A DNA stretch of 47,671 bases from Clostridia bacterium (lineage in GTDB: Bacteria; Bacillota; Clostridia; Peptostreptococcales; Acidaminobacteraceae): NCBI GenBank assembly GCA_016938815.1, contig JAFGTX010000121.1, forward strand, positions 1 to 47,671, in the 5' to 3' direction. The notes beneath the pieces were generated by a model that saw nothing but the letters and a program-made list of their open reading frames with translations, made no database searches and was not told the origin of the DNA. Positions 1 to 7,928 of the stretch are shown piece by piece. The translations under genes and the position numbers were made by a program. How positions within the stretch are numbered: position 1 is the stretch's first letter; each line of letters opens with the position of its first letter.

Positions 1-81
1 AGCATTGAGGAAACGCAGTAAGACGAGGCATTATTAAATTGATAATATAGTTGATCGCAGGTGGAGCGAAAGGAGAAAAAC

Positions 82-1680
82 ATGGCTACGAAGTATATTT
101 TTGTAACAGGGGGCGTTGTATCCTCGTTAGGTAAGGGCATTACGGCAGCATCATTGGGTCAGCTGCTAAAGGCGAGAGGTGTAAAGGTTGAAATGCAAAA
201 ATTCGACCCATACATCAATAAGGATCCGGGTACGATGAGTCCTTATCAACATGGAGAGGTGTATGTAACAGATGACGGTGCTGAGACGGATTTGGACTTA
301 GGCCACTATGAACGTTTTGTAGATATCAATCTTTCAAAAAACTCCAACGTGACGACGGGTAAAATCTACTGGTCAGTCATTACAAAAGAGAGAAAAGGGG
401 AGTACCTGGGTGCGACTGTACAGGTTATTCCACACATCACCAACGAAATCAAAGGTCGTGCCTATAGAGTGGCAAAAGAGACCAATGCGGATGTTATTAT
501 TACAGAAATCGGTGGTACGGTTGGCGATATTGAGTCTCAGCCGTTTTTAGAAGCGATTCGCCAAGTGAAATACGATGTGGGTGCAGAAAACGTGATGTAC
601 ATCCACGTGACCTTAGTACCATACTTAGGTAAAGCGGGTGAACTCAAGACCAAACCGACACAGCACAGTGTCAAAGACTTAAGAGAAATCGGCATCCAAC
701 CAGATTTGGTTATTTGCCGTACAGAGCATCCAATCAGCCAAGAAATGAAAGACAAGATCTCTTTATTCTGTAATTTAGAAGAAGGCAGTGTTATTGAAAA
801 TCGCGATGCGGATACACTTTATGAAGTACCACTGGTACTTGAGGCGCAAGGTTTGGCGGATAAGGTTTGCAAGAAACTTGGTTTAAACTGCGGCGCGCCT
901 GACTTGACAGAGTGGAAGCGCATCGTTGAAATAGAGAAGACAGCTCAAAAACGCGTTAAGATTGCCCTGGTCGGCAAGTATGTCGAGTTGAGAGATGCCT
1001 ACCTTTCAGTAGCTGAGGCACTCAAGCACGCAGGTATTGCCAATGAGGCGGTGGTAGACATCGACTGGGTACATTCGGCAGAAGTGACAAAAGAGAATGT
1101 CAAAGAGCTTTTAGGCGACGCGGATGGTATCTTAGTGCCAGGTGGTTTTGGTAGCCGTGGTATCGAAGGTAAAATCAATGCGATTCAATACGCAAGAGAA
1201 AACAAGGTACCATTCTTCGGTATCTGTTTAGGGATGCAATTGGCAGTGATCGAGTTCTGCCGCAATGTACTTGGTTTATCAGAGGCACACAGTTCTGAAT
1301 TGATGCCTGAAACAGTACATCCAGTCATCGACTTGATGCCAGAGCAGCAAGATGTGGAAGATATGGGCGGCACCATGCGTTTAGGCGTATATCCATGTAA
1401 AGTTAAGGAAGCAACAAGAGCGATTGAAGCTTACGGTGAAGCCTTGATTTATGAGCGTCACCGTCACCGTTACGAATTCAATAATCATTACAGAGAGCAA
1501 GTTGAAGCGGCAGGTATGACGATTTCAGGGATGTCGCCGGATGATAGATTGGTTGAGATTGTTGAAATTACTGAACATCCTTGGTTTGTAGCAGGGCAGT
1601 TCCACCCAGAGTTCAAATCAAGACCGACACGTTCTCATCCACTGTTTAGAGAATTTGTGAAAGCGGCATTGAATAAATAG
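82..1680 (+). CDS. pyrG: CTP synthase
   Basis: Makes CTP from UTP, ATP and glutamine, the last step of de novo pyrimidine nucleotide synthesis, in the cytoplasm. The N-terminal synthase domain opens with the P-loop-like [10 protein letters not shown] near residue 10. The C-terminal class I glutamine amidotransferase domain carries the nucleophile motif GICLGMQ and the His-Glu pair in FHPEF. At about 532 residues it has normal family length. I chose the ATG at 82 because AAAGGAG lies just upstream and the protein then begins [11 protein letters not shown]; a GTG at 61 is in frame but has no good ribosome site. A strong terminator follows, so it is the last gene of its transcript. The 81 bases before it hold no recognisable gene. 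Confidence 0.97.
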   Translation: MATKYIFVTGGVVSSLGKGITAASLGQLLKARGVKVEMQKFDPYINKDPGTMSPYQHGEVYVTDDGAETDLDLGHYERFVDINLSKNSNVTTGKIYWSVITKERKGEYLGATVQVIPHITNEIKGRAYRVAKETNADVIITEIGGTVGDIESQPFLEAIRQVKYDVGAENVMYIHVTLVPYLGKAGELKTKPTQHSVKDLREIGIQPDLVICRTEHPISQEMKDKISLFCNLEEGSVIENRDADTLYEVPLVLEAQGLADKVCKKLGLNCGAPDLTEWKRIVEIEKTAQKRVKIALVGKYVELRDAYLSVAEALKHAGIANEAVVDIDWVHSAEVTKENVKELLGDADGILVPGGFGSRGIEGKINAIQYARENKVPFFGICLGMQLAVIEFCRNVLGLSEAHSSELMPETVHPVIDLMPEQQDVEDMGGTMRLGVYPCKVKEATRAIEAYGEALIYERHRHRYEFNNHYREQVEAAGMTISGMSPDDRLVEIVEITEHPWFVAGQFHPEFKSRPTRSHPLFREFVKAALNK

Positions 1681-1687
1681 CTATTCT

Positions 1688-1720
1688 AAGGCAACCTTCA
1701 TCATGAGGGTTGCCTTTTGT
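1688..1720 (+). terminator. intrinsic terminator of pyrG
   Basis: AAGGCAACC (1688-1696) pairs with GGTTGCCTT (1708-1716), giving a 9-bp stem with an 11-base loop followed by a short T run. Confidence 0.8.
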
Positions 1721-1742
1721 ATACGATGATTGTTTATTATTG

Positions 1743-1748
1743 TATAAT
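1743..1748 (+). promoter_or_regulatory. -10 hexamer before the lipoprotein gene
   Basis: A perfect TATAAT lies 34 bp before the lipoprotein start, just after the pyrG terminator. I see no convincing -35 at 16-18 bp, so the call rests on the -10 and its position. Confidence 0.4.
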
Positions 1749-1782
1749 AAATACATGTTTGCACAATGAATAGGGGGTTAAG

Positions 1783-2919
1783 ATGAAGAAATTATTATGC
1801 ATGATTACGGTGATTGCTTTGATGTTTACAGCGTGTGGTCCCAAAGTGCCTGAAAAAACGGAAGAAGAGCTTAGGGCGGAGATAAAAGCGGAGCTGGAAG
1901 CAGAAATGAAATCGGAAGCAGAAGTTGTGGAAACGACGGATGCATCAGAGGAACAAGTGGCGGCTGAAGAGGAAGCGGACGAGCCTGTGGTAACAGAAAA
2001 TAGGCGGGATGATGTTTACTATGCGGAAGATTTAAAAAAGGGGACTAAAATCTCCGATAAGTTTGAGTTGACTGATAACTTCTATTACGAGACTCATGGC
2101 GACGTAACGACCTATGGTTATGAGTTGAAGGCAACCTCATCGGTGGATGCAACCCTAATTTACAATCCGGAATATAACTTCTATTTTTTGAGAGTTGACG
2201 AAGCGATTTTTGATAAAGATATCTTGATAAAAAAACCTCTTGAAGAAACAGGAGAAGCGATTATTCCTGTTGGGAAAGTGGATGCAACCTATGGAATCAA
2301 TCCGCAAAAGTCTACGGTAGCAGAAAAATACTTGATAGCGGCTAAGGCGAGTGACACTTATACCATCGCAGGACAAGCCATAATACAGTATGTTCTAGTG
2401 GCGGACAATGAAACGTCGAATACATACAGTGTGATTCTAAGTGAATTTGTATCGGATGAGCCTATTAGTGTGCCGGAAACGGCTGTTAACATTGATAAAT
2501 TACTTACCCTAAAGGAAATGTGTCAAATGGTCGGCATCGATACAACGGATATGGTGACGGAGGAAGATGGCGGCTATTTCATGTACTATACACATTGGGC
2601 CAATGATCAAATCGAGTTTTCTGTTTTTCACGATGAAGAGCAGCCGGCAGGTGATATGTTGGTTTCAAATATTAAGATCACGGGTGATGCCTATAAATTA
2701 TTCGGTATCGGTGTGGGTGATAATTTAGCAAATAGTTTTAAAAGTATGGAAACGCGTTATGAGCACCTGTATTCACATCATGATGAAACGTATGTGAAAT
2801 ACGTCTATGATGTGGCGGGTTATGCTTTGACTTTCAATGGCATCGGTTTCAATAGCGAGGTCGTGATTGGCTCAGACGAGGTGGTGACGGATATCGATTA
2901 TTATATTTTACTGGATTAG
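1783..2919 (+). CDS. putative lipoprotein of unknown function
   Basis: I do not recognise the family. The 378-residue protein starts with a short basic and hydrophobic signal ending FTAC, so Cys18 is the probable lipidated residue and the mature protein should sit on the outer face of the membrane. Residues 24-70 are a very acidic Glu/Ala/Lys-rich stretch, likely a flexible or helical stalk, followed by a beta-rich domain of about 300 residues with no motif I can name. It has its own -10 before it and a strong terminator after it, so it is probably monocistronic. GGGGG before the ATG supports the start. It could bind a ligand or help envelope assembly, but nothing in the sequence decides this. 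Confidence 0.8.
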   Translation: MKKLLCMITVIALMFTACGPKVPEKTEEELRAEIKAELEAEMKSEAEVVETTDASEEQVAAEEEADEPVVTENRRDDVYYAEDLKKGTKISDKFELTDNFYYETHGDVTTYGYELKATSSVDATLIYNPEYNFYFLRVDEAIFDKDILIKKPLEETGEAIIPVGKVDATYGINPQKSTVAEKYLIAAKASDTYTIAGQAIIQYVLVADNETSNTYSVILSEFVSDEPISVPETAVNIDKLLTLKEMCQMVGIDTTDMVTEEDGGYFMYYTHWANDQIEFSVFHDEEQPAGDMLVSNIKITGDAYKLFGIGVGDNLANSFKSMETRYEHLYSHHDETYVKYVYDVAGYALTFNGIGFNSEVVIGSDEVVTDIDYYILLD

Positions 2920-2930
2920 ACGCTACTGGC

Positions 2931-2972
2931 GCTCTACAAAATACTTTTAACAGTTTTTGTAGAGCTTCTTTT
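2931..2972 (+). terminator. intrinsic terminator after the lipoprotein gene
   Basis: GCTCTACAAAA (2931-2941) pairs with TTTTTGTAGAGC (2954-2965) and is followed by TTCTTTT. The stem is 11 bp. It separates the lipoprotein gene from the V/A-ATPase operon. Confidence 0.85.
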
Positions 2973-2999
2973 GTAGATATGAGAAAATAGGTTTATTAT
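2971..2999 (+). promoter_or_regulatory. possible promoter of the V/A-type ATPase operon
   Basis: TTGTAG (2971-2976) and TATTAT (2994-2999) are spaced by 17 bp. The -35 is a weak match. It is the best candidate in the gap before the operon and would leave a leader of about 95 nt. Confidence 0.4.
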
Positions 3000-3024
3000 A
3001 GATGTATGAGTATCAAAATTATGG

Positions 3025-3051
3025 GTATACAGAAAAATACGGACTGTATAC
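3025..3051 (+). repeat. inverted repeat in the V/A-ATPase operon leader
   Basis: GTATACAG (3025-3032) and CTGTATAC (3044-3051) are perfect 8-base inverted arms separated by 11 bases. It lies downstream of the candidate promoter and 47 bp before the first gene, so it could be an operator or a leader hairpin. There is no T run after it, so it is not a terminator. Confidence 0.55.
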
Positions 3052-3098
3052 AGTTCCACATATCAATGGTTGAATGAAAAGAAATCGGAGATGATGTT

Positions 3099-3446
3099 AT
3101 GAATCAAGCAAACATTGAAAAAACATTGCAACGCATTATCGAAATCGATGATGAGAGCGCTGCCTTGAAAAAGGAAATTCAGGCCTTGAAACTTGAAAAA
3201 GAACAGGCGATGAAGAAGGAAGCGCGGGAGATGGACTTGGATTTGATGAAACGTGCACGAAAACTCGGTAAAGTAGAGCGAGAGCTGATTATGAGCCAAG
3301 CGGAGGAGGAAATTGTGCGCCTTCGAGAAAAAAATGACGCCATTTGTCAGCAAATGCAACGCGTTATGGATCACCATGTTGAAGAACTGGTCAACGATGT
3401 TTTTGAGAAATTGATTGGAGAGCATTTAAAGGCGAGGGCTAAATAA
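3099..3446 (+). CDS. ntpH: V/A-type ATPase peripheral stalk subunit H/G
   Basis: A 115-residue, highly charged, almost wholly helical protein rich in Glu, Lys and Leu heptads, as expected for the small coiled-coil partner of subunit E in the peripheral stalk. Sequence alone is weakly diagnostic for this family, so the call rests on coiled-coil character, length and first place in an operon holding all other V/A-ATPase subunits. Its TAA stop overlaps the ATG of the next gene by one base, so translation is likely coupled. The operon has one other small non-catalytic gene, subunit F, which is clearly different. Confidence 0.75.
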   Translation: MNQANIEKTLQRIIEIDDESAALKKEIQALKLEKEQAMKKEAREMDLDLMKRARKLGKVERELIMSQAEEEIVRLREKNDAICQQMQRVMDHHVEELVNDVFEKLIGEHLKARAK

Positions 3447-4489
3447 TGGGTGATGTTAGGCGATTTGCTGCGGTGAATACGAAAATCAAGGCGATGGAAG
3501 GCCTCCTCTTAGATGATGGTGCCTACCAGGCGCTGGTCACCTTAAACGAGCCAGAAGAAATTCTCCAATATCTTAAAAAGACATCGGGATACAGTAGTAT
3601 TGTTGAACTGAGTGGCAATGAGATTGATATTGACGGTGAAGAACGTCGTTTGCGTGGTGATTTGATTGAAAAATACGAGCGTTTGGGTCATTATTTTGCA
3701 GATCATTACAAGAAATTTTATAAGACGATGTTCATGCGCTTTGAAATAGAGGATATTAAACTTTTCCTGAGAACTTTTCTAAGGAAGGAGGATGTTGGCT
3801 TTCTGAAAGAGCATCTCTTTCAAACGCGCTATCATCAGTTGGATTTGGAACAATTGACCAAGGCCAATTCTATCGAAAGTTTTGTTGAGAGTCTAAAGGG
3901 TACCCCTTACTATAACTTGATCAAATATTATTTGGAAGAAGACCCTGAGAAGATGATGTTCTATATGGAAATGAGTCTGGATCACTACTACTTCAATACT
4001 TTACACAAGCAATTATCGGAATTTTCAAACGAGGACAAAAAATCTTTGCTGGCGGCTCTGGGTCAGAACGTCGATTTACAGAACCTGCAGTGGATCTACC
4101 GAGGGTTGAAGTATTACGACCTGTCTTCTGAGGAGTTGCTCAACTATACGTTGCATGTGGGCTATTATCTTAAATACAAGGATTTGAAAGAGCTTTGCTA
4201 TACGCGGGACATCGATCAACTGGTTGCGCGTATTCAAAATACGAAATACGGCTTCCTATTCAAGGGGGACAAGCATAATGAGATATTTTTTGAACTGAAT
4301 ATGGAGCGTTATCTTTTGAAGTTGATGACGGAGTTAAAGAGAAAACATCCCATGACATTTATGGACACGATTGTCTACATGCATAGAAAAGAATATGAAA
4401 TACGTGACATCTTTACGCTATTGGAAGCCAAGCGCTACCATGCACCGATAGAGGATGTCAAACGATTTTTGGTACACATCGTGGTGTAG
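3446..4489 (+). CDS. ntpC: V/A-type ATPase subunit C (d-type central stalk cap)
   Basis: This 347-residue helical protein matches the archaeal/bacterial subunit C (AhaC/NtpC), the funnel that connects the central stalk D-F to the K ring. It is rich in Tyr and in acidic and basic helices, with the family-like LLDDGAYQAL segment near residue 20 and no membrane span. Its length is typical. It starts inside the stop codon of the previous gene and is followed by subunit I after a 13-bp gap holding a strong GAGGAGGTGA ribosome site. Here C comes before I, K and E, whereas in Enterococcus and Thermus operons it follows E. Confidence 0.85.
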   Translation: MGDVRRFAAVNTKIKAMEGLLLDDGAYQALVTLNEPEEILQYLKKTSGYSSIVELSGNEIDIDGEERRLRGDLIEKYERLGHYFADHYKKFYKTMFMRFEIEDIKLFLRTFLRKEDVGFLKEHLFQTRYHQLDLEQLTKANSIESFVESLKGTPYYNLIKYYLEEDPEKMMFYMEMSLDHYYFNTLHKQLSEFSNEDKKSLLAALGQNVDLQNLQWIYRGLKYYDLSSEELLNYTLHVGYYLKYKDLKELCYTRDIDQLVARIQNTKYGFLFKGDKHNEIFFELNMERYLLKLMTELKRKHPMTFMDTIVYMHRKEYEIRDIFTLLEAKRYHAPIEDVKRFLVHIVV

Positions 4490-4502
4490 AGGAGGTGACG
4501 AA

Positions 4503-6509
4503 ATGGCCGTAAAAAAGATGGTGATGATGAATTTGGTGGCGGGGTTAGATGACCTTGATGCCTTGTTAAAGAGAATTATCTTATCGGAACAGGTACATAT
4601 CGTCAACGCAATTGAGGAAATCGATGATTCCAATTTTACCCTCTCCATGGTGGAGGAAAATGCAGACGAAATTCTTGATATGTGTGCTATTCAGCCACTT
4701 GAATCAAATGTTGATTTCAGAAAAACCCAGGAAAAATTAGACGGATTAATTGAACTGATGCAGATTAAGCCACGGGTGAGGACGCGCGATTTTGATGTGG
4801 TATATAGCTTTGATGAAGTGGTTAGTGAAATTGAAACGGTGTATAGGGGTCTTAGCGATCTGAATGCGCGACGTGAACAGTATTTGCTGGAGCTTGAGAA
4901 ATTGAAGCAAATGAGAGTTATGGAGCTTTTGGATCGGGTTGACATTGATATGGGCCTTCTCTATAAATCAAAGAATTTTACACTGACCCTAGGTACGGTT
5001 ACCAATGAGAACCGTAAAAAACTGGTTCAGAACTATGAAAATATTTCTGCGGCAGTCATGCATTTGGGCAGCTTTAATAATGAAGAGGCTATACTGGTTG
5101 TGACACCAATCGATTTGAAAACCGAGACCGATAGGATTCTGAGGTCGGTGCATTATACGCCGATTGAACTTAAGTCAGAGTGCATGCAGACGCCGCAACG
5201 CTGTATAGCGGAAGTAAATAAACATATTCAACAGATTGAGTATGAATTGAAAAAAATAGAGAAAGAGAGTCAAAAGTATAAATCCACCTACGGTGAGGAC
5301 ATATCTAGATGTTACAGTCGGTTTATCATGGAATCGACCGTGATGAAGTTGAAAGAAAACATAGGCATGACCCGGCAGTTTTTCTACTGTTCTGGATGGG
5401 TAGCAGAAGATGAGTCGGAGCAGCTGGTGGAAACCCTTTCCGACGGCATCAATATCATCGTTGAGTTTAAGCCTGTCAGCGATGTCGCGGATACCATCAG
5501 ACCGCCTACTCAGCTTAAAAATCATCCTTTGGTTGCACCCTTTGAGACACTGGTGGATATGTATGGCATTCCATCCTATGAAGAATTGGACCCTACCACA
5601 TTTTTAGGGCTGAGTTATATGCTATTGTTTGGAGCTATGTTCGGTGATTTGGGACAGGGGTTGACCTTGGCTTTGGCAGGCATGCTCATGGTTCGAAAGG
5701 GTCTTGGCGAGAGCTACGGAAAACTGTTGACGCGGTTGGGATTCAGTTCCAGTCTCTTTGGCTTTTTCTATGACAGCTTTTTTGGTTATGAAAGTGTCAT
5801 TTCTGGATTTGCAGAGCGGGTGACAGGCATAGAAGGCTTAAGTGAATTCTTCTTCATCAGGCCGATTGAGAACATCAATACGATTTTGACGGTTTCTATC
5901 GGACTCGGGATCTTGCTTCTCTTGATCAGCTTGATCTACAGCATTGTGAATAAAATGCGGATTAAGGACTATCAAGAAGGTCTTTTCGGACGAAATGGCT
6001 TAAGTGGCCTTTTGCTCTATATCAGTCTACTACTCATTGTGGCTTCGAAAATAGGACTTGTGGCACTGGGAGCATTTCCACTAATTGTGATCAGCATCAT
6101 CTGCGTGGGCCTGATCATCGTGAGAGAGCCTTTGGCCAATCTTATGACCGGTAATAAGCCGCTGTATCATGAAGAAGTATCCGCTTACTACGTGGAAAGT
6201 GGCTTTGATATATTGGAGACTTTCTTGAGTATGTTGAGTAATTCGGTGTCCTTTATACGTGTCGGCGCTTTTGCGCTAAATCACGTGGGACTTTTTATCG
6301 CCTTTCATACGATGGCGGAGATTATCGGCAACGTGGCAGGTAATGTCCTCATGTTTATCATAGGTAATGTCCTAGTCATCTGTTTGGAGGGGTTGATTGT
6401 TTTCATCCAAGGACTGAGGTTGGTTTATTATGAAATGTTCAGCAAGTATTATACGGGCGCTGGTAATGCGTTTGAAGCTGTTCGAATCGCTTCTATAGAG
6501 AGAGCATAA
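4503..6509 (+). CDS. ntpI: V/A-type ATPase membrane subunit I (a-type stator)
   Basis: The stator subunit that forms the ion half-channels against the K ring. Residues 1-330 are a soluble, coiled-coil-rich arm. The C-terminal half carries about seven or eight membrane spans, with family landmarks in LSYMLLFGAMFGDLGQG, in the region around FFYDSFFGYESV, and in the terminal channel region SFIRVGAFALNHVGL, which holds the conserved Arg thought to face the ring carboxylate. At about 668 residues it has normal length. The ATG at 4503 is preceded by GAGGAGGTGACG; an in-frame upstream start at 4455 lies inside ntpC and lacks a ribosome site. Confidence 0.93.
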   Translation: MAVKKMVMMNLVAGLDDLDALLKRIILSEQVHIVNAIEEIDDSNFTLSMVEENADEILDMCAIQPLESNVDFRKTQEKLDGLIELMQIKPRVRTRDFDVVYSFDEVVSEIETVYRGLSDLNARREQYLLELEKLKQMRVMELLDRVDIDMGLLYKSKNFTLTLGTVTNENRKKLVQNYENISAAVMHLGSFNNEEAILVVTPIDLKTETDRILRSVHYTPIELKSECMQTPQRCIAEVNKHIQQIEYELKKIEKESQKYKSTYGEDISRCYSRFIMESTVMKLKENIGMTRQFFYCSGWVAEDESEQLVETLSDGINIIVEFKPVSDVADTIRPPTQLKNHPLVAPFETLVDMYGIPSYEELDPTTFLGLSYMLLFGAMFGDLGQGLTLALAGMLMVRKGLGESYGKLLTRLGFSSSLFGFFYDSFFGYESVISGFAERVTGIEGLSEFFFIRPIENINTILTVSIGLGILLLLISLIYSIVNKMRIKDYQEGLFGRNGLSGLLLYISLLLIVASKIGLVALGAFPLIVISIICVGLIIVREPLANLMTGNKPLYHEEVSAYYVESGFDILETFLSMLSNSVSFIRVGAFALNHVGLFIAFHTMAEIIGNVAGNVLMFIIGNVLVICLEGLIVFIQGLRLVYYEMFSKYYTGAGNAFEAVRIASIERA

Positions 6510-6542
6510 CAAAATATTGAGACGGGAAGAGGAGGAAATAAA

Positions 6543-6962
6543 ATGAAAATCATATTGGGTTCAGCAATCGTGTTGGTGTTTTTAACGATAGGTGTCGGCG
6601 TTTACCTCTATCGCGGCGGCAAGTCGGGCAAGAGGATGAGTAAATCTTTAAAGATGAATTTAGCGGTTTTTGTACCTCTGATGCTTTTTGGCGTAGTTGG
6701 TCTTATTCCGGATGTGGTGTATGCCGCGACAACGGGGACAACGACCAGTAGCTCTGGGCTAGGTTATATCGCAGCGGCTTTAAGTACGGGTGCTGCGACC
6801 ATCGGCGCCGGCTATGCGGTAGGTTCGGTAGGTTCATCGGCGCTTGGGGCGGTTTCGGAAGATCCTAAAATTTTAGGTAAGACTCTAATCTTTGTTGGTT
6901 TGGCGGAAGGTATTGCGATTTACGGATTGATTATTTCCATTCTTATCTTAGGTAGATTGTAG
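6543..6962 (+). CDS. ntpK: V/A-type ATPase rotor subunit K (c-type proteolipid)
   Basis: The ion-carrying rotor ring subunit. The C-terminal part is one c-type hairpin: a Gly/Ala-rich helix at about residues 73-105, a polar loop ending in Asp-Pro, and an outer helix with the ion-binding Glu122 in GLAEGIAIYG. Residues 3-23 and 38-61 are two further hydrophobic segments; the second ends VVYAATTG and could be a cleaved or retained targeting helix. The Gln of the PxxxQ sodium motif, present in both F-type c subunits of this window, is not found at the matching place, so ion specificity may differ. GAGGAGG precedes the ATG. Confidence 0.9.
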   Translation: MKIILGSAIVLVFLTIGVGVYLYRGGKSGKRMSKSLKMNLAVFVPLMLFGVVGLIPDVVYAATTGTTTSSSGLGYIAAALSTGAATIGAGYAVGSVGSSALGAVSEDPKILGKTLIFVGLAEGIAIYGLIISILILGRL

Positions 6963-6968
6963 GTCCTT

Positions 6969-7274
6969 ATGAAATCATATTTATTGACAAATAATAAGGA
7001 CACGCTGGTCGGTTTAAGACTTGCAGGGGTCCACGGACAGCTCGTCCATACTGCGGAGGAACTGCACGCGTCCGTTCAAGAAAAGATGTCGGATAAAGAG
7101 ACCGGTATTATCATCATATCGACAGATGTGGTGGATTATGATCGGGTTATGGTTATGGAAGCGAAATTGAAGTCGGATGATACGTTAATTATTGAGATAC
7201 CATCAGGGCAGAAAATGTTTGACAGCGATTATATTACACGCTATATCAAGGAGTCGATCGGTGTAAAATTATAG
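6969..7274 (+). CDS. ntpF: V/A-type ATPase subunit F
   Basis: A 101-residue alpha/beta protein matching central-stalk subunit F (NtpG in the Enterococcus naming), which binds subunit D and can modulate ATP hydrolysis. It begins with a short strand, then alternates strands and helices, with the family-like hydrophobic strand GIIIISTDV near residue 46 and PSGQ near residue 78. It lies 6 bp after subunit K. Its ribosome site is poor, so coupling to upstream translation is likely. Family length is normal. Confidence 0.85.
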   Translation: MKSYLLTNNKDTLVGLRLAGVHGQLVHTAEELHASVQEKMSDKETGIIIISTDVVDYDRVMVMEAKLKSDDTLIIEIPSGQKMFDSDYITRYIKESIGVKL

Positions 7275-7289
7275 TTGAGAGGTGACAAG

Positions 7290-7928
7290 ATGATTACCGT
7301 TGAGGGGAAATTGAAATTGTTTAATAAAGTGGTCGTGGAAAAAATAAAAAAAGAACAGGATGTCGTGTTAAAGGAACTGGAGCTGCAGAGAAAGAAGCTT
7401 TTGGAGGACCAACGGGAAGAGTCTACGAAAAAAGCCGATCAATTTCTCAAAGCGATTATCGATGAAGCCTATGAAGATAAAAAAGCGATGCTGGCCAGAG
7501 AAAAAAGCGAATTGAAACGGCAGCTGCTCAAAGAACGTCAAGTTTTGATTGACCATTTGGCAGAAGCGGTTTTAAAGCGCTTTAGGGCTTTCGTTGACGA
7601 ACCGGATTACGTGCTTTATCTACAAAATCTTGTTCATCGATATCTAAATGATTTGGAAACCTTCGGTGCCTTGACTGTCATGCTAGAAGGCCAACATTTT
7701 GAAAGGGATCGGGAGATCGTAAGAGCGACCCTTAAGGCATTGGGCTTGACGGCGGGCGGCTATATTGAAAGTGAAGAGGATATGGTCGGTGGCTGTATAT
7801 TCTACAACGAAGCAGGCGATGTTTTGATAGATGGTTCTTTAGCGTCTTTGATTGGAGAACATCGAAGTGAGATTGGACAGAGACTGTACGTGATGCTGAA
7901 TGAAGTAGGTGATGAAGGTGACGAGTAA
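7290..7928 (+). CDS. ntpE: V/A-type ATPase peripheral stalk subunit E
   Basis: About 212 residues. The N-terminal half is a long charged helix with heptads, and the C-terminal half is a compact alpha/beta domain with GGYIESEEDMVGGCIF near residue 160, matching the globular end of subunit E that holds the top of the A3B3 head. The ATG at 7290 is chosen because GAGAGGTGAC precedes it; an in-frame TTG at 7275 would place the start within that ribosome site. The 3' end overlaps the start of subunit A. It pairs with the first gene of the operon to form the stalk. Confidence 0.88.
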   Translation: MITVEGKLKLFNKVVVEKIKKEQDVVLKELELQRKKLLEDQREESTKKADQFLKAIIDEAYEDKKAMLAREKSELKRQLLKERQVLIDHLAEAVLKRFRAFVDEPDYVLYLQNLVHRYLNDLETFGALTVMLEGQHFERDREIVRATLKALGLTAGGYIESEEDMVGGCIFYNEAGDVLIDGSLASLIGEHRSEIGQRLYVMLNEVGDEGDE

